A program made the position numbers and the translations under genes. From positions 1 through 39,199 of the forward strand of contig JAQTOY010000004.1 of assembly GCA_028713045.1 (NCBI GenBank): 39,199 nt of DNA. The letters run 5' to 3'. Under the pieces are notes generated by a model that was not told the origin of the DNA, ran no database searches, and worked only from the letters and a program-made list of their open reading frames with translations. The DNA is from Candidatus Nanoarchaeia archaeon. Its GTDB lineage: Archaea > Nanobdellota > Nanobdellia > Pacearchaeales > GW2011-AR1. Shown here piece after piece: positions 1 to 7,005 of the stretch. Numbering within the stretch: position 1 is the stretch's first letter; every line of letters starts with the position of its first letter.

Positions 1-203
1 CTGATGAAATTATTGAACTTGTTCGGGAGAATAATGAGGTTGAAATTCCCCAACCAACTGTTGAGGAAAAATTAAAATCTGATTTAGTAGTAAGGGTCAT
101 GTTAAGTTTTGTTTTATTGGCAGTAATTTTTTATCTAATCTTTTCTATCTGGAAGAAAATGGGTAAGGGAAAAGCAAAGTCAAAAAAGCATTTATCACTA
201 TAA
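1..203 (+). CDS. C-terminal fragment of a single-pass membrane protein
   Basis: The reading frame is open from the window edge (first full codon at base 3) to a TAA at 201-203, giving the last 66 residues of a protein whose start lies outside. It reads as an acidic segment (DEIIELVREN), then a hydrophobic stretch of about 20 residues (VMLSFVLLAVIFYLIFSIW), then a Lys-rich tail (KKMGKGKAKSKKH). By the positive-inside rule this is a C-terminal anchor with a short cytoplasmic tail and the bulk of the protein outside. The family cannot be told from this piece. Confidence 0.7.
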   Translation, partial: DEIIELVRENNEVEIPQPTVEEKLKSDLVVRVMLSFVLLAVIFYLIFSIWKKMGKGKAKSKKHLSL

Positions 204-345
204 AGTTTTATGACACCACTTCAAAGTTCATTGGTATTTAAATAAAATTATTTCTTATTGATTATTTCATTTTACAGCATTGTATATAAACTAAATTTTA
301 ATTAATTTTTAACTCCACTTTGAAAAATTTGGATAGAGGTGATAC

Positions 346-519
346 ATGGAAAATCATATTAATTCTAAGCAAGAAGAAGTTGTCATGAATCTAGACAGGG
401 AACTAATTTCCAAGTTTGGAAATGCTGTTTTTCACTGCCCCGAAACTGTTTCCATAATAATGAAGATTGATTTTAAAGATGGAAGCTCGGTCTGTTATCA
501 GAGGGAGAAAGAAGAGTGA
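346..519 (+). CDS. small hypothetical protein (57 aa)
   Basis: A 57-codon frame from ATG 346 to TGA 517-519, supported by an excellent ribosome site (GAGGTGAT at 335-342, four bases before ATG, complementary to the archaeal 16S 3' end). The product begins MENHINSKQEEVVMNLDREL and has a hydrophobic/charged mix with two cysteines (HCPETV and SVCYQ) and an acidic-basic end (REKEE). There is no signal peptide or TM segment. It lies 9 bp from the end of the opposing regulator gene. I do not recognise the family; the ribosome site is the main reason for calling it. Confidence 0.65.
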   Translation: MENHINSKQEEVVMNLDRELISKFGNAVFHCPETVSIIMKIDFKDGSSVCYQREKEE

Positions 520-528
520 GGAAACTTT

Positions 529-795
529 TTATAATTCAAACTCATCAATGAAGTCTATTATTGTCCGGTATTTTTCTAGAAATTTAAATCCCTTCTCATT
601 TAATGAAAGAAATTTTTCTCCATTGTGATTTATTTCTTTAACAAAACCTTTTTTTTCAAGTTCAGAAAAATATTCCTTAAATCTTGAAGTTGAAAGATTG
701 GACTTTCTTAGTAATGGAGTGGCTTTTATTGAATTGTTGTTTTCTTGAATGGTTTTTAGCAAGTCCTTGATTATCTCTAATTTTCCTCTTTTCAT
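529..795 (-). CDS. winged-helix transcriptional regulator (archaeal HTH_45-like)
   Basis: An 88-residue protein that is essentially one winged-helix domain: an N-terminal helix (KLEIIKDLLKTIQEN), a helix-turn-helix region (KATPLLRKSNLSTSRFKEYFSELEKKGFV) and a wing (EINHNGEKFLSLNEKGFKFLEKY). The pattern 'MKRxKLEIIxxLL...TxLxxKxNLS...L...G...LTxKG' fits the archaeal PF14947-type regulators, which often dimerise through a C-terminal helix, though here that helix is short. Its start lies one base after the stop of the upstream seven-TM gene, so the two are co-transcribed and probably work together, for example as a membrane sensor with a DNA-binding partner (inference). A site like GGGCAGGTAA precedes the start. 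Confidence 0.75.
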   Translation of the reverse strand: MKRGKLEIIKDLLKTIQENNNSIKATPLLRKSNLSTSRFKEYFSELEKKGFVKEINHNGEKFLSLNEKGFKFLEKYRTIIDFIDEFEL

Positions 796-796
796 T

Positions 797-1516
797 TCAA
801 TTACCTGCCCTTTTTAATACCTTATAAAGGATGTATAAGAAAATTCCAGTTGAAGAAAGATAAATTGCTAATTGATAAGTTTGAAGAAACTTTGGTATGA
901 GGATATCTATGATATTTAATATCCAAAAAACTAGCAATAGAATGTAAACTATGTAAAGGCCACCTTTTTTGTTTAACGAATGTTTATGTGAAACATAGGC
1001 AATTATACTAAAAATAATCAAAAAAATTAGATTGATTGAAAGATGAATTAGGGGATTTGGAAACAATATGCTAATGATAGCGATTATTAATGCAATCATA
1101 TGAAATAGGTAGATTACCTTAGAATTTCCCTCCCATTTTTTATACATTACACTATAAAGCAAATAAAATATGGCCATTGAACTAAAATATACAAATATCA
1201 GGAGAGTTATTTGTCCAAATGCAAAACCAAACTCTCTTTGGGAAATGTCCAAAATTGCACTAACATTAAAATAATTAACTACAAATTTTATAAAGGATCT
1301 AAAAAAATAAGCTATTGCAAAAAATAAAAATGCTTCTCTGAAATATTTTATCCCCTTATAATTTCTTAATTCATAAAGTTCTTTTGTCCCAAAATAAATC
1401 ATTAAACTGCAGATAATTATAACAAAAGAATAAATTATTTCTGCTCCAAATCCTAAATTATTAAAATTTCTTAAAAAAAATTCTCCTGATATGGTGTTTC
1501 CATTCATTGGCGGCAT
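797..1516 (-). CDS. seven-TM integral membrane protein, unknown function
   Basis: A 239-residue protein with about seven hydrophobic helices (roughly residues 24-42, 60-80, 98-122, 133-150, 155-175, 188-206, 213-232), short loops and a basic C-terminus (LKRAGN). There are no catalytic motifs. It is the first gene of a two-gene unit with the winged-helix regulator (one-base gap). In DPANN and euryarchaeal genomes such seven-TM proteins are frequently adjacent to HTH genes, which suggests a sensory or signalling role, but this is inference. It is divergent from the exported protein at 1635; the 17-bp palindrome at 1552-1568 sits between the two starts and could act on both. Confidence 0.7.
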   Translation of the reverse strand: MPPMNGNTISGEFFLRNFNNLGFGAEIIYSFVIIICSLMIYFGTKELYELRNYKGIKYFREAFLFFAIAYFFRSFIKFVVNYFNVSAILDISQREFGFAFGQITLLIFVYFSSMAIFYLLYSVMYKKWEGNSKVIYLFHMIALIIAIISILFPNPLIHLSINLIFLIIFSIIAYVSHKHSLNKKGGLYIVYILLLVFWILNIIDILIPKFLQTYQLAIYLSSTGIFLYILYKVLKRAGN

Positions 1517-1551
1517 TTTATATCTGAGAGGGTTTTTGCCTTATATTCTCT

Positions 1552-1568
1552 ATGGATTTTAAATCCAT
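1552..1568. promoter_or_regulatory. 17-bp palindrome in divergent promoter (operator candidate)
   Basis: ATGGATTT-T-AAATCCAT, perfect 8-bp arms around one central base, immediately upstream of the TATA-like CTTTAAAAAC (about 1571-1581) of the gene at 1635 and also upstream of the seven-TM gene. A near-copy with G-C exchanges in both arms occurs at 2102-2118. The position next to the BRE/TATA of one gene suits a regulator-binding site. Confidence 0.5.
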
Positions 1569-1634
1569 TTCCTTTAAAAACTGTTCTTTTTTATTTTAAT
1601 TATGAAAAATAAAATTTTGAAAGGAGGTATAAAA

Positions 1635-2081
1635 ATGGAACAAAAATATATTTACGGACTAATAGCTTTATCTCTGGCCACAATTCTTGGAGTTGGCTTT
1701 ATTTCCGCTTTTGGACCTGGGTATGGTTTTATGAACTCTCAGTTATCAGATGATGAAAAAAATTTGATGCAGGAGCAAAGACAGGCAATGGAAAATGCCA
1801 TAGAAACAAAGGATTATTCGGCATGGAAAACGTTGATGGAACAGGAAATTGCAAGAATGCAGTCTCAGATAACTCAGGAGAATTTTAATGAGATTGTTGA
1901 AAACCATGCAAAAATGTCTGAATTAAGAGAAGCAATGAAAGATGCAAAGGAGTCAGGAGATTTTTCAAAAGTACAGGAATTAAAAGAAAATTTAGGGATA
2001 GATGGAAAAGCACAAGGTAATGGAAAAGGCATGGGCATGGGAAAAATGTCCAAGGGAATGTGCAACTCTGACTTAGATTAA
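1635..2081 (+). CDS. small exported protein, Met/Gly-rich C-terminus
   Basis: I start at ATG 1635 rather than the in-frame ATG at 1602, because a full ribosome site (AAGGAGGT, 1621-1628) sits seven bases before it and a signal sequence then begins at residue 1. The 148-residue product has an N-terminal hydrophobic helix (LIALSLATILGVGFISAFG), then a helical charged region rich in Glu, Gln and Met containing loosely repeated units (AMENAIETKDYSAWKTLMEQ and AMKDAKESGDFSKVQELKEN), and a Gly-Met tail (GKGMGMGKMSKGMCNSD) reminiscent of metal-binding tails. The all-helical exported layout recalls Spy/CpxP-type periplasmic proteins, but no homology can be claimed. Confidence 0.7.
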   Translation: MEQKYIYGLIALSLATILGVGFISAFGPGYGFMNSQLSDDEKNLMQEQRQAMENAIETKDYSAWKTLMEQEIARMQSQITQENFNEIVENHAKMSELREAMKDAKESGDFSKVQELKENLGIDGKAQGNGKGMGMGKMSKGMCNSDLD

Positions 2082-2101
2082 TTATTTTTTTTACTTCTTA
2101 A

Positions 2102-2118
2102 ATGGACTTCAAGTCCAT
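2102..2118. repeat. 17-bp palindrome 3' of the exported-protein gene
   Basis: ATGGACTT-C-AAGTCCAT with perfect 8-bp arms, 20 bases after the TAA of the 1635 gene and followed by a T-rich stretch. It matches the palindrome at 1552-1568 except for compensating changes at one position in each arm and the centre. It may be a terminator stem or a second operator. Confidence 0.5.
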
Positions 2119-2279
2119 ATTTTTTATAAATATAAATTATATCCTTGATTCGTGAAGAGAGAAGGGTAAAAATCTAAAGATTAGGATAATGCTACACATT
2201 TGAAATATCTCTGGTTTTAAAAATAAAGATTTTAATAATTTTTGAAAAACTTTTTAAATCTTATTTTTCTTTATTTGAT

Positions 2280-3614
2280 ATGGTTCAAGAGGTGATTACA
2301 GCGTTCGCAGTCATAGCCGGAATAATTCTTATTGGATTTTTAGCTGAATTGTTATTTAAAAAAACTAGAATTCCAGATGTTATTTTTCTTATACTTATTG
2401 GAATATGCATAGGGCCTATTTTTCATTTAGTTGATAAAACTGATTTTGGTTTTGGCTCCAATCTTTTTACAACTTTTACTCTTCTTTTTTTATTGTTTCA
2501 AGGGGCTTTGAATATAGATTTTAAAAATCTATTCAGATCTTTAAAAGGGGCAATGATGCTTACTTTAACAAGTTTCTTTTTTACAATCTTAGTAACTTCC
2601 TTAATATGTGTCTTACTTTTGAGATATCCTTGGGATTTGTCAGTCCTTATAGGAATCATACTTGGAGGGACTTCTTCTGCTGTTGTCATTCCTTTTGTTA
2701 ATAATCTTCCTATTGATAAGAAATACGGTTATATTCTTACCTTAGAATCTGCAATAACAGATGTGTTATGCATTGTTGGTGCAATAACAATGTTTGCTAT
2801 TATTCTAGGGGGGGATTTTTCTGCTTCAGGAATTATAAGGTCAATATTGTCTTCTTTTTTCCTTGCAATAGTCGTAGGGGTGATAGGAGCAATGATATGG
2901 ATATTTTTATTGTCAAAATCAATGATTCTAATGGAAACTCATCTAGTTACAATAGCATTTGTTTTACTCATCTATACGGTTGTTGAAAGTTCTTTTGTTG
3001 GTGCAAGCGGGGCAATTGCAGCCCTGTCTTTTGGTTTGATTCTTGGAAATTCCAAACCAATCCTGAGGTTTTATTCTTGGATATCAAGAAAAGATTCTCC
3101 ATTACATAATGGATTTTTAGAACAAAATGTTCTTTCAGACAAAGCAAAAAGTTTTTATTCTGAAATATCTTTTTTTGTGAAAGTTTTCTTTTTTGTTTAT
3201 CTTGGAATCTTATTTGATTTTTCAAAACCAATAATTTTTATTTTCGGAGCTTTGATAACGATTGGAATATTTTTAATAAGAATTCCCGCTGTTAAAATTT
3301 CTTTTTTTAAAGAACCTATCGATAATAACACAAAGAGCATCTTAAAAGTAATGGTGCCTAAAGGGCTTGCCGCTGCTGTTTTGGCAGAATTAGCCATTCA
3401 AAATAAAATTCCTGGTGCTTCAGACATACTTAGCCTAGTCTTTTCAGTAATTCTTTTAAGTATTATTGCAACTTCTTTTTTGGTTTTTATAACACAAAGA
3501 AAAAGTCAAAGATCAATTCCATTAAAATCCGCGTCTCTAAATAAACCGGACATAAAAAATCCAATATTTCTAGATAAGAAGCCAAAACAAAAAAACCCGC
3601 CCACCAAACCCTGA
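2280..3614 (+). CDS. Na+(K+)/H+ antiporter, CPA1/NhaP family
   Basis: A 444-residue protein with about 12 hydrophobic segments spanning residues 5-400. Family marks are the first-helix region with IPDVIFLILIGICIGP, the FLLFQGAL segment, the GIILGGTSSAVVIPFV helix, and the TLESAITDVLC segment, whose Glu-Ser-Ala-x-x-Asp is the ion-binding signature of CPA1 antiporters. The usual role is exchange of cytoplasmic Na+ or K+ for external protons. The last 45 residues are hydrophilic and Lys/Pro-rich (KKPKQKNPPTKP), with no TrkA-C or CNMP domain. A TATA-like CTTTTTAAATC at about 2249-2259 gives a nearly leaderless message. Confidence 0.88.
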   Translation: MVQEVITAFAVIAGIILIGFLAELLFKKTRIPDVIFLILIGICIGPIFHLVDKTDFGFGSNLFTTFTLLFLLFQGALNIDFKNLFRSLKGAMMLTLTSFFFTILVTSLICVLLLRYPWDLSVLIGIILGGTSSAVVIPFVNNLPIDKKYGYILTLESAITDVLCIVGAITMFAIILGGDFSASGIIRSILSSFFLAIVVGVIGAMIWIFLLSKSMILMETHLVTIAFVLLIYTVVESSFVGASGAIAALSFGLILGNSKPILRFYSWISRKDSPLHNGFLEQNVLSDKAKSFYSEISFFVKVFFFVYLGILFDFSKPIIFIFGALITIGIFLIRIPAVKISFFKEPIDNNTKSILKVMVPKGLAAAVLAELAIQNKIPGASDILSLVFSVILLSIIATSFLVFITQRKSQRSIPLKSASLNKPDIKNPIFLDKKPKQKNPPTKP

Positions 3615-3649
3615 AAAAAAATTTAAAATCCAATAAAATTACAGTTTAT

Positions 3650-3772
3650 TTATTGGCTTGCTGATTCTTCAGTAGATTCCTCAGAAACTTCTTTTTGTTC
3701 TTCATCCGAAGCATTATCAGCTTGAGAAGTTTCTTTTTCTTGAGGAGTCTCTTGACTTGTTTCTTCAGTCAT
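3650..3772 (-). CDS. short acidic Ser/Glu/Gln-rich protein (40 aa)
   Basis: A 40-codon frame starting at CAT 3770-3772, preceded on its strand by AGGAGA six bases away. The product (MTEETSQETPQEKETSQADN...) is almost entirely Glu, Ser, Thr, Gln and Lys and is predicted to be disordered; there are no hydrophobic segments. It converges on the antiporter gene, leaving 35 bp. The ribosome site argues for a real gene, but low-complexity composition means it could be chance. No function can be assigned. Confidence 0.5.
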   Translation of the reverse strand: MTEETSQETPQEKETSQADNASDEEQKEVSEESTEESASQ

Positions 3773-3909
3773 TATATTCTCCTAGATTTAATAATTAAAA
3801 AAAGAAATTTTGGTTTAAAAAGTTTTGGGTAATTATAATTTTGAGTATTTTTTATCTTTAAGAGTATCTTTGTTGTTTAAAAAACATTTTTCTCTTTTAT
3901 GATGTCAGA

Positions 3910-4033
3910 AAAATAAACTGCACCTTTTAAGGTGCAGAACAGCAGTTCGACTGCTGGATTTTCCTGAGCATCCAAAAATCGAGCGCCTGTGTCAAACCAA
4001 CGACTTTAGTCTTGGGTGGTGCACCGATTTTTT
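3910..4033 (+). ncRNA. candidate structured non-coding RNA
   Basis: This block is richer in G and C than its surroundings and made of stem-loops: CTGCACCTT/AAGGTGCAG (3918-3937), CAGCAGT/ACTGCTG with loop TCG (3940-3956), and an 8-bp outer stem AAAAATCG (3974-3981)/CGATTTTT (4025-4032) enclosing GACT-TT-AGTC (4002-4011) and flanking CCAA/TTGG pairs. On the + strand the last stem ends in a T6 run, like a terminator. TTTAAAAAAC at 3876-3885 is correctly placed as a TATA box for a start near 3910. It lies between divergent genes, so it is not simply a terminator of a neighbour. The minus strand cannot be excluded. Confidence 0.45.
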
Positions 4034-4048
4034 GATATCTTATCACCA

Positions 4049-4082
4049 TATTCTTTAAAAACTCTTTATTTTATTGTTTTTT
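4049..4082 (+). promoter_or_regulatory. promoter of first tandem paralog, duplicated at 4540-4573
   Basis: The about 32 bases before each paralog start are nearly identical: ATTCTTTAAAAACTC, then TTTATTTTATTG and a T-run. CTTTAAAAAC is the TATA element about 28-30 bases before ATG, so both messages are probably leaderless. Confidence 0.6.
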
Positions 4083-4508
4083 ATGGTTTTTACACTTGCA
4101 GATATTGGAACAACAGCCGGAAGATTTTTGGGAGTTTTAGATAGAGAGGAAGTCCGAAGTCTTGATGATATGAGGACAAGAGTTGGAAGAACTTTTGAAA
4201 CCGGTTATGTAGGGCAGGTTCTTTTTGATAGAAAAGAACATAAGTTTGCAAAACCTGTTTCAACTAGTTATATCGCAAGTTATGTAATGGGAAGCGCTGG
4301 AATTCCTATAGAGGTAAGAGTCAATGATTCAGGATTCGCGATTGTTATATTAAAAGCCGAAAGACTTGTTGAAGGATATGGCCATCTTTTTCCAGGTAGA
4401 CCCTTTTCAGATAATTTTGGAAATCTTTATCAAAATGTAGAAAACAGAAATGCCGGATTTGATTGGGTAGTTGAGGAATTGCAGAAGCTTAAAAGATTAG
4501 CTGGTTGA
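4083..4508 (+). CDS. orphan protein, first of a tandem paralog pair
   Basis: A 141-residue soluble protein. I use ATG 4083 rather than 4074, because it aligns with the start of the downstream paralog (MVFTLADIGTTAG against MRFTLDDIRRIAG) and fits leaderless initiation from the TATA at 4052-4061. The shared core is IPIExRVND...AxVxLxAxRLVxGYxxxFP, a mixed alpha/beta pattern. There are no TM segments or catalytic motifs that I recognise. The stop is followed after 65 bp by the second copy. A lineage-specific family; function unknown. Confidence 0.65.
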   Translation: MVFTLADIGTTAGRFLGVLDREEVRSLDDMRTRVGRTFETGYVGQVLFDRKEHKFAKPVSTSYIASYVMGSAGIPIEVRVNDSGFAIVILKAERLVEGYGHLFPGRPFSDNFGNLYQNVENRNAGFDWVVEELQKLKRLAG

Positions 4509-4573
4509 AAAGATTTTTAATGTTATTTTTGAGAATAACATTCTTTAAAAACTCTTTATTTTATTGTTTTTAT

Positions 4574-5098
4574 ATGAGATTTACACTTGATGATATTAGA
4601 AGAATTGCAGGAAACTTTGTTGAGGCTTTGGATAAAGTAGGAATAGAAACGCTTGATGATGTTGCAGACAGATCCGGTTCCAGAAAAGGCAAAGCTTTCA
4701 GAGTCGGTGAGGATAGAATCACTTTCAGGTACGAAGAACTTCAATCAGAATTTCCTTTTGCTAATGGAGACTGCTATAGTGTATGTTATGTAATTGGTGA
4801 GGGAAAGTGGAAGTCAATACCCATTGAATTGAGAGTAAATGATGAGCCAGGGGTTGCTATGGTTTTTTTAAGGGCAGATAGACTTGTTGATGGATATCAG
4901 CCGATTTTTCCATATAAACAATTCGTTGATACAGATGAAAATATTTATCAAATGAGTGTTAAAGATGATAATGGGACTTTTAATTGGGCGCTTGATAGAT
5001 TGAGGGGGTTGTCTATTGGAGTTAATAATTATCATGGAAGGAAAAATGCAAAAACTAGTGGCGGTGGAAGTTCTAGAGGAAGAAAGGGGAGAAGATAA
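4574..5098 (+). CDS. orphan protein, second of a tandem paralog pair, basic tail
   Basis: 174 residues, starting at ATG 4574; the in-frame ATG at 4505 would lie inside the preceding gene and upstream of the TATA box. It shares with its neighbour the N-terminal FTLxDI...AGxF helix and the core IPIELRVNDEPGVAMVFLRADRLVDGYQPIFP. It differs by an insertion near residues 45-75 and by an added tail of about 28 residues rich in Gly, Ser, Arg and Lys (GGGSSRGRKGRR), which could bind nucleic acid. The promoter block is copied from the first gene, so the duplication included the regulatory region. Confidence 0.7.
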   Translation: MRFTLDDIRRIAGNFVEALDKVGIETLDDVADRSGSRKGKAFRVGEDRITFRYEELQSEFPFANGDCYSVCYVIGEGKWKSIPIELRVNDEPGVAMVFLRADRLVDGYQPIFPYKQFVDTDENIYQMSVKDDNGTFNWALDRLRGLSIGVNNYHGRKNAKTSGGGSSRGRKGRR

Positions 5099-5162
5099 TT
5101 GACGAGATTTTCTATTGGGATGAAATTAAGAGATAATTATTGTTTATGCTTCTAAAATATCA

Positions 5163-5217
5163 TTAGTGTTATGCAGAATTTAATGTGTAAGCAAAGAGTT
5201 TGTTTTGTTTTGGTGTG
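5163..5217 (+). repeat. intergenic TTATGCAG-type repeat, copy 1
   Basis: It contains GTTATGCAGAATTTAA, then GTGTAAGCAAAG and a TTTGTTTTGTTTTGG end. It lies between convergent genes. It aligns with copies at 6323, 14858, 15967, 18125 and, inverted, 7208 and 25557. Confidence 0.45.
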
Positions 5218-5270
5218 CAATTATCTAATGGACTTAAAAAATTAGATAAGTTAGTAAATTAATTTCACGT

Positions 5271-5489
5271 CTACCCCTTCCGCTTTCTCCCGCGGGTCTG
5301 CCTGGAGAATATATCAACTAATGCATCATCGCATGATGCTTTTGGCGATGATGCGGACTTCTTGAAATTGATGCAAGATCTTCTGACGATGTCTTCAACT
5401 TGCTGTTTTAGTTGAAGATAATTCTTCTTGCCTCGCTTGTTTAGGATTTTGACTTCTTCTTCTGTTAAATCAATTGTTATTGTTGTCAT
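5271..5489 (-). CDS. small basic protein, possible RHH-like N-terminus (72 aa)
   Basis: 72 residues: a short beta-like start (TTITIDLTEEEVKIL) followed by helices (KKNYLQLKQQVEDIVRRS) and a basic Arg/Lys end (RQTRGRKRKG). The opening resembles ribbon-helix-helix or other small DNA-binding folds, but it is too short to be sure. It begins two bases after the stop of the His/Cys-rich 55-residue gene upstream, so the two are translationally linked. Two cysteines (SCINF and SCDDA) are present. Confidence 0.6.
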   Translation of the reverse strand: MTTITIDLTEEEVKILNKRGKKNYLQLKQQVEDIVRRSCINFKKSASSPKASCDDALVDIFSRQTRGRKRKG

Positions 5490-5490
5490 A

Positions 5491-5658
5491 TTAATTTATT
5501 TTCATGCCTTTCTTTTTTATTTCTTCTAGTAATTTCTTTGGAAATCCTGGTCTGCATGAACAGTGCTTGTTATGTTCTTTATGCCATTGGACTCTTTCTT
5601 CAAAAGTTGCATTTTTTGGCATCTTGTTATTCAGATGCCATTCTTTGTTTATTGCCAT
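5491..5658 (-). CDS. small His/Cys/Trp-rich protein (55 aa)
   Basis: A 55-codon frame from CAT 5656-5658 to TTA 5491-5493. The sequence MAINKEWHLNNKMPKNAT...EERVQWHKEHNKHCSCRPG...KKLLEEIKKK has the pattern WHxxNxMPKNATxEERxxWHxxHxKxCxCR, which I recall from widespread unannotated short archaeal and bacterial proteins. The His and Cys residues suggest a metal site. It is the first gene of a two-gene unit with the 72-residue protein. AAGGGGTGAG lies some 20 bases before the start. Function unknown. Confidence 0.65.
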   Translation of the reverse strand: MAINKEWHLNNKMPKNATFEERVQWHKEHNKHCSCRPGFPKKLLEEIKKKGMKIN

Positions 5659-5721
5659 ATTTGATACCGGCTACTCACCCCTTTTGTCATTTATCACACT
5701 AATGACAAGCTGTATTAATAT

Positions 5722-6222
5722 TTAATTTTGCTTTATCTTTTCGCAAAATTCATTTATCTTATTCTTATGAATATCGGTTTTTAGTTCGGGGTCATTGATT
5801 ATCATTGTTGCTAGAGGTTTTCCGCAGAGCTGTTCAAAATCTTTAAGAATCTTCTCGCCACCACTGCCTCCTTGGAGGCAAAAATAAGCAGGGCTGATGA
5901 ATTCCCTTCCCTCAATAAAGGTTCTTACTGGAGAAGCCATTGCACTGCCCCAATTTGGGGTTCCTATTATAATTGTATCATAATTATCTGGATTCTTACT
6001 GAATCTTATCAAAGGTTTTTTCTTCTTAACAGCTTGATATCCTGCTTTAATATATCCTAAAATTCCATTGTAATGTTGACTTTCAATCTCGCAAATATCT
6101 GCATTAAGAATTGAAGCAATTTCATTTCCAACATTTTTTGTATTTCCGCTTCTTGAATAAAAAACAACTAGAATTCTCTTTTTTTTATTTTCTGATTTTT
6201 TGGGTTTAGTTTTCTTTTTCAT
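5722..6222 (-). CDS. flavodoxin family protein
   Basis: 166 residues. After a Lys-rich N-terminal stretch (about 16 residues), the flavodoxin fold begins with RILVVFYSRSGNTKNVGNEI, the phosphate-binding loop for FMN (SRSGNT). Then come YDTIIIGTPNWGSAMASPVRTFI (isoalloxazine-binding loop) and PAYFCLQGGSGGEKILKDFEQLCG. Such proteins carry one- or two-electron transfers or act as quinone or nitroreductase-type partners. It has its own promoter, containing a 20-bp block identical to that of the TspO gene. The Lys-rich head is unusual and may be a nucleic-acid or membrane-surface contact. Confidence 0.85.
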   Translation of the reverse strand: MKKKTKPKKSENKKKRILVVFYSRSGNTKNVGNEIASILNADICEIESQHYNGILGYIKAGYQAVKKKKPLIRFSKNPDNYDTIIIGTPNWGSAMASPVRTFIEGREFISPAYFCLQGGSGGEKILKDFEQLCGKPLATMIINDPELKTDIHKNKINEFCEKIKQN

Positions 6223-6264
6223 GTTTTAATCTTTTTATTATCTATATACTATTAAATCATAATC

Positions 6265-6284
6265 TTATTTAAAAGTTTGCGAAC
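6265..6284 (-). promoter_or_regulatory. promoter block shared with tspO gene
   Basis: TTATTTAAAAGTTTGCGAAC on the + strand; read on the minus strand it gives a BRE/TATA-like CAAACTTTTAAATAA ending 43 bases before the flavodoxin ATG. The identical 20-mer occurs at 7006-7025. Confidence 0.6.
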
Positions 6285-6322
6285 TTATTTTTGACAAGAA
6301 AAAATCTTCTGGAACCATTTAG

Positions 6323-6375
6323 TTAATGCTTATGCAGGATTTTAAGAGTAAGTAAGGTTGTTTTGTTTGGGTGGA
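6323..6375 (+). repeat. intergenic TTATGCAG-type repeat, copy 2
   Basis: TTAATGCTTATGCAGGATTT is followed by TAAGAGTAAGTAAGG and a TTGTTTTGTTTGGG end. It is the fullest copy and serves as reference for the family. Confidence 0.5.
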
Positions 6376-6466
6376 AGAACTAACTAAGTAATAAAAATAA
6401 CTGCCCCTAAAAATCTCCGAAGACATAAATTATAATTTTACATGCTAATGATACTTGTAGGGTTCT

Positions 6467-6970
6467 TCAATATAAATTAATTATTGTCAAATAATTAAGA
6501 ACTCCTGCGAAGCAGGTCCATAGCAGATATGGCACTAACAAATACGAAGCTCGTTTATCTATCTTGTAAGTTAGAATTATCAATAGGATTATCGAGACGA
6601 TTAGAAAAATCAAATCAATGAATGCGAACATTGGAGCATGCATTGTGAAATAAAAATAGCTCCATAATATGTTGAATACAAAGTTAAATGTGAAAAGGAC
6701 AATGATGTCGAGCTTCCATTTTCTATTTGAGTTTACCCATGCAAAATACATTGATGCTGCAATCAATGCAAAAAGAATGGTCCACGCAATTGGAAACACA
6801 TAATTTGGGGGGGTTATTGATGGTTTGACTGAATCATACCAGGAATCAATCTTTGTAAACCTGCTTCCGATAAATGCAACTGCAACAACAATCACAAAAC
6901 ATGAAATAAAAACTTTTATGTTGCATTTTGGTTTCATCCATTGGTTTTTGTTCTTGGTTCTAGTTTTCAT
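6467..6970 (-). CDS. TspO/MBR family membrane protein
   Basis: 167 residues with five TM helices: the family's signature order is W-Y-x-x-x-KPSxTPPNxVFPIAWTILF...SM-Y (residues about 42-70), a central FNFVFNILWSYFYFTMHAP, and the C-terminal YLLVPYLLWTCFAGVLNYLTIINLY. TspO proteins bind porphyrins and related compounds and are linked to oxidative stress. I choose ATG 6970 over the in-frame ATG at 7006: the TATA block at 7006-7025 would put transcription initiation near 6983, and GAGGCAG precedes 6970 by a few bases. Confidence 0.88.
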   Translation of the reverse strand: MKTRTKNKNQWMKPKCNIKVFISCFVIVVAVAFIGSRFTKIDSWYDSVKPSITPPNYVFPIAWTILFALIAASMYFAWVNSNRKWKLDIIVLFTFNFVFNILWSYFYFTMHAPMFAFIDLIFLIVSIILLIILTYKIDKRASYLLVPYLLWTCFAGVLNYLTIINLY

Positions 6971-7005
6971 ACTGCCTCTTTTTGTATAAATATTAATGAA
7001 TTTCA

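Noticed and set aside
3940-3956. T-arm-like CAGCAGT-TCG-ACTGCTG as part of a tRNA
   Set aside because: The loop is three bases and no acceptor, D or anticodon arms surround it.
4505-4573. N-terminal extension of the second tandem paralog (23 residues)
   Set aside because: It would overlap the previous stop and the TATA box copied from the first paralog; alignment with the paralog starts at 4574.
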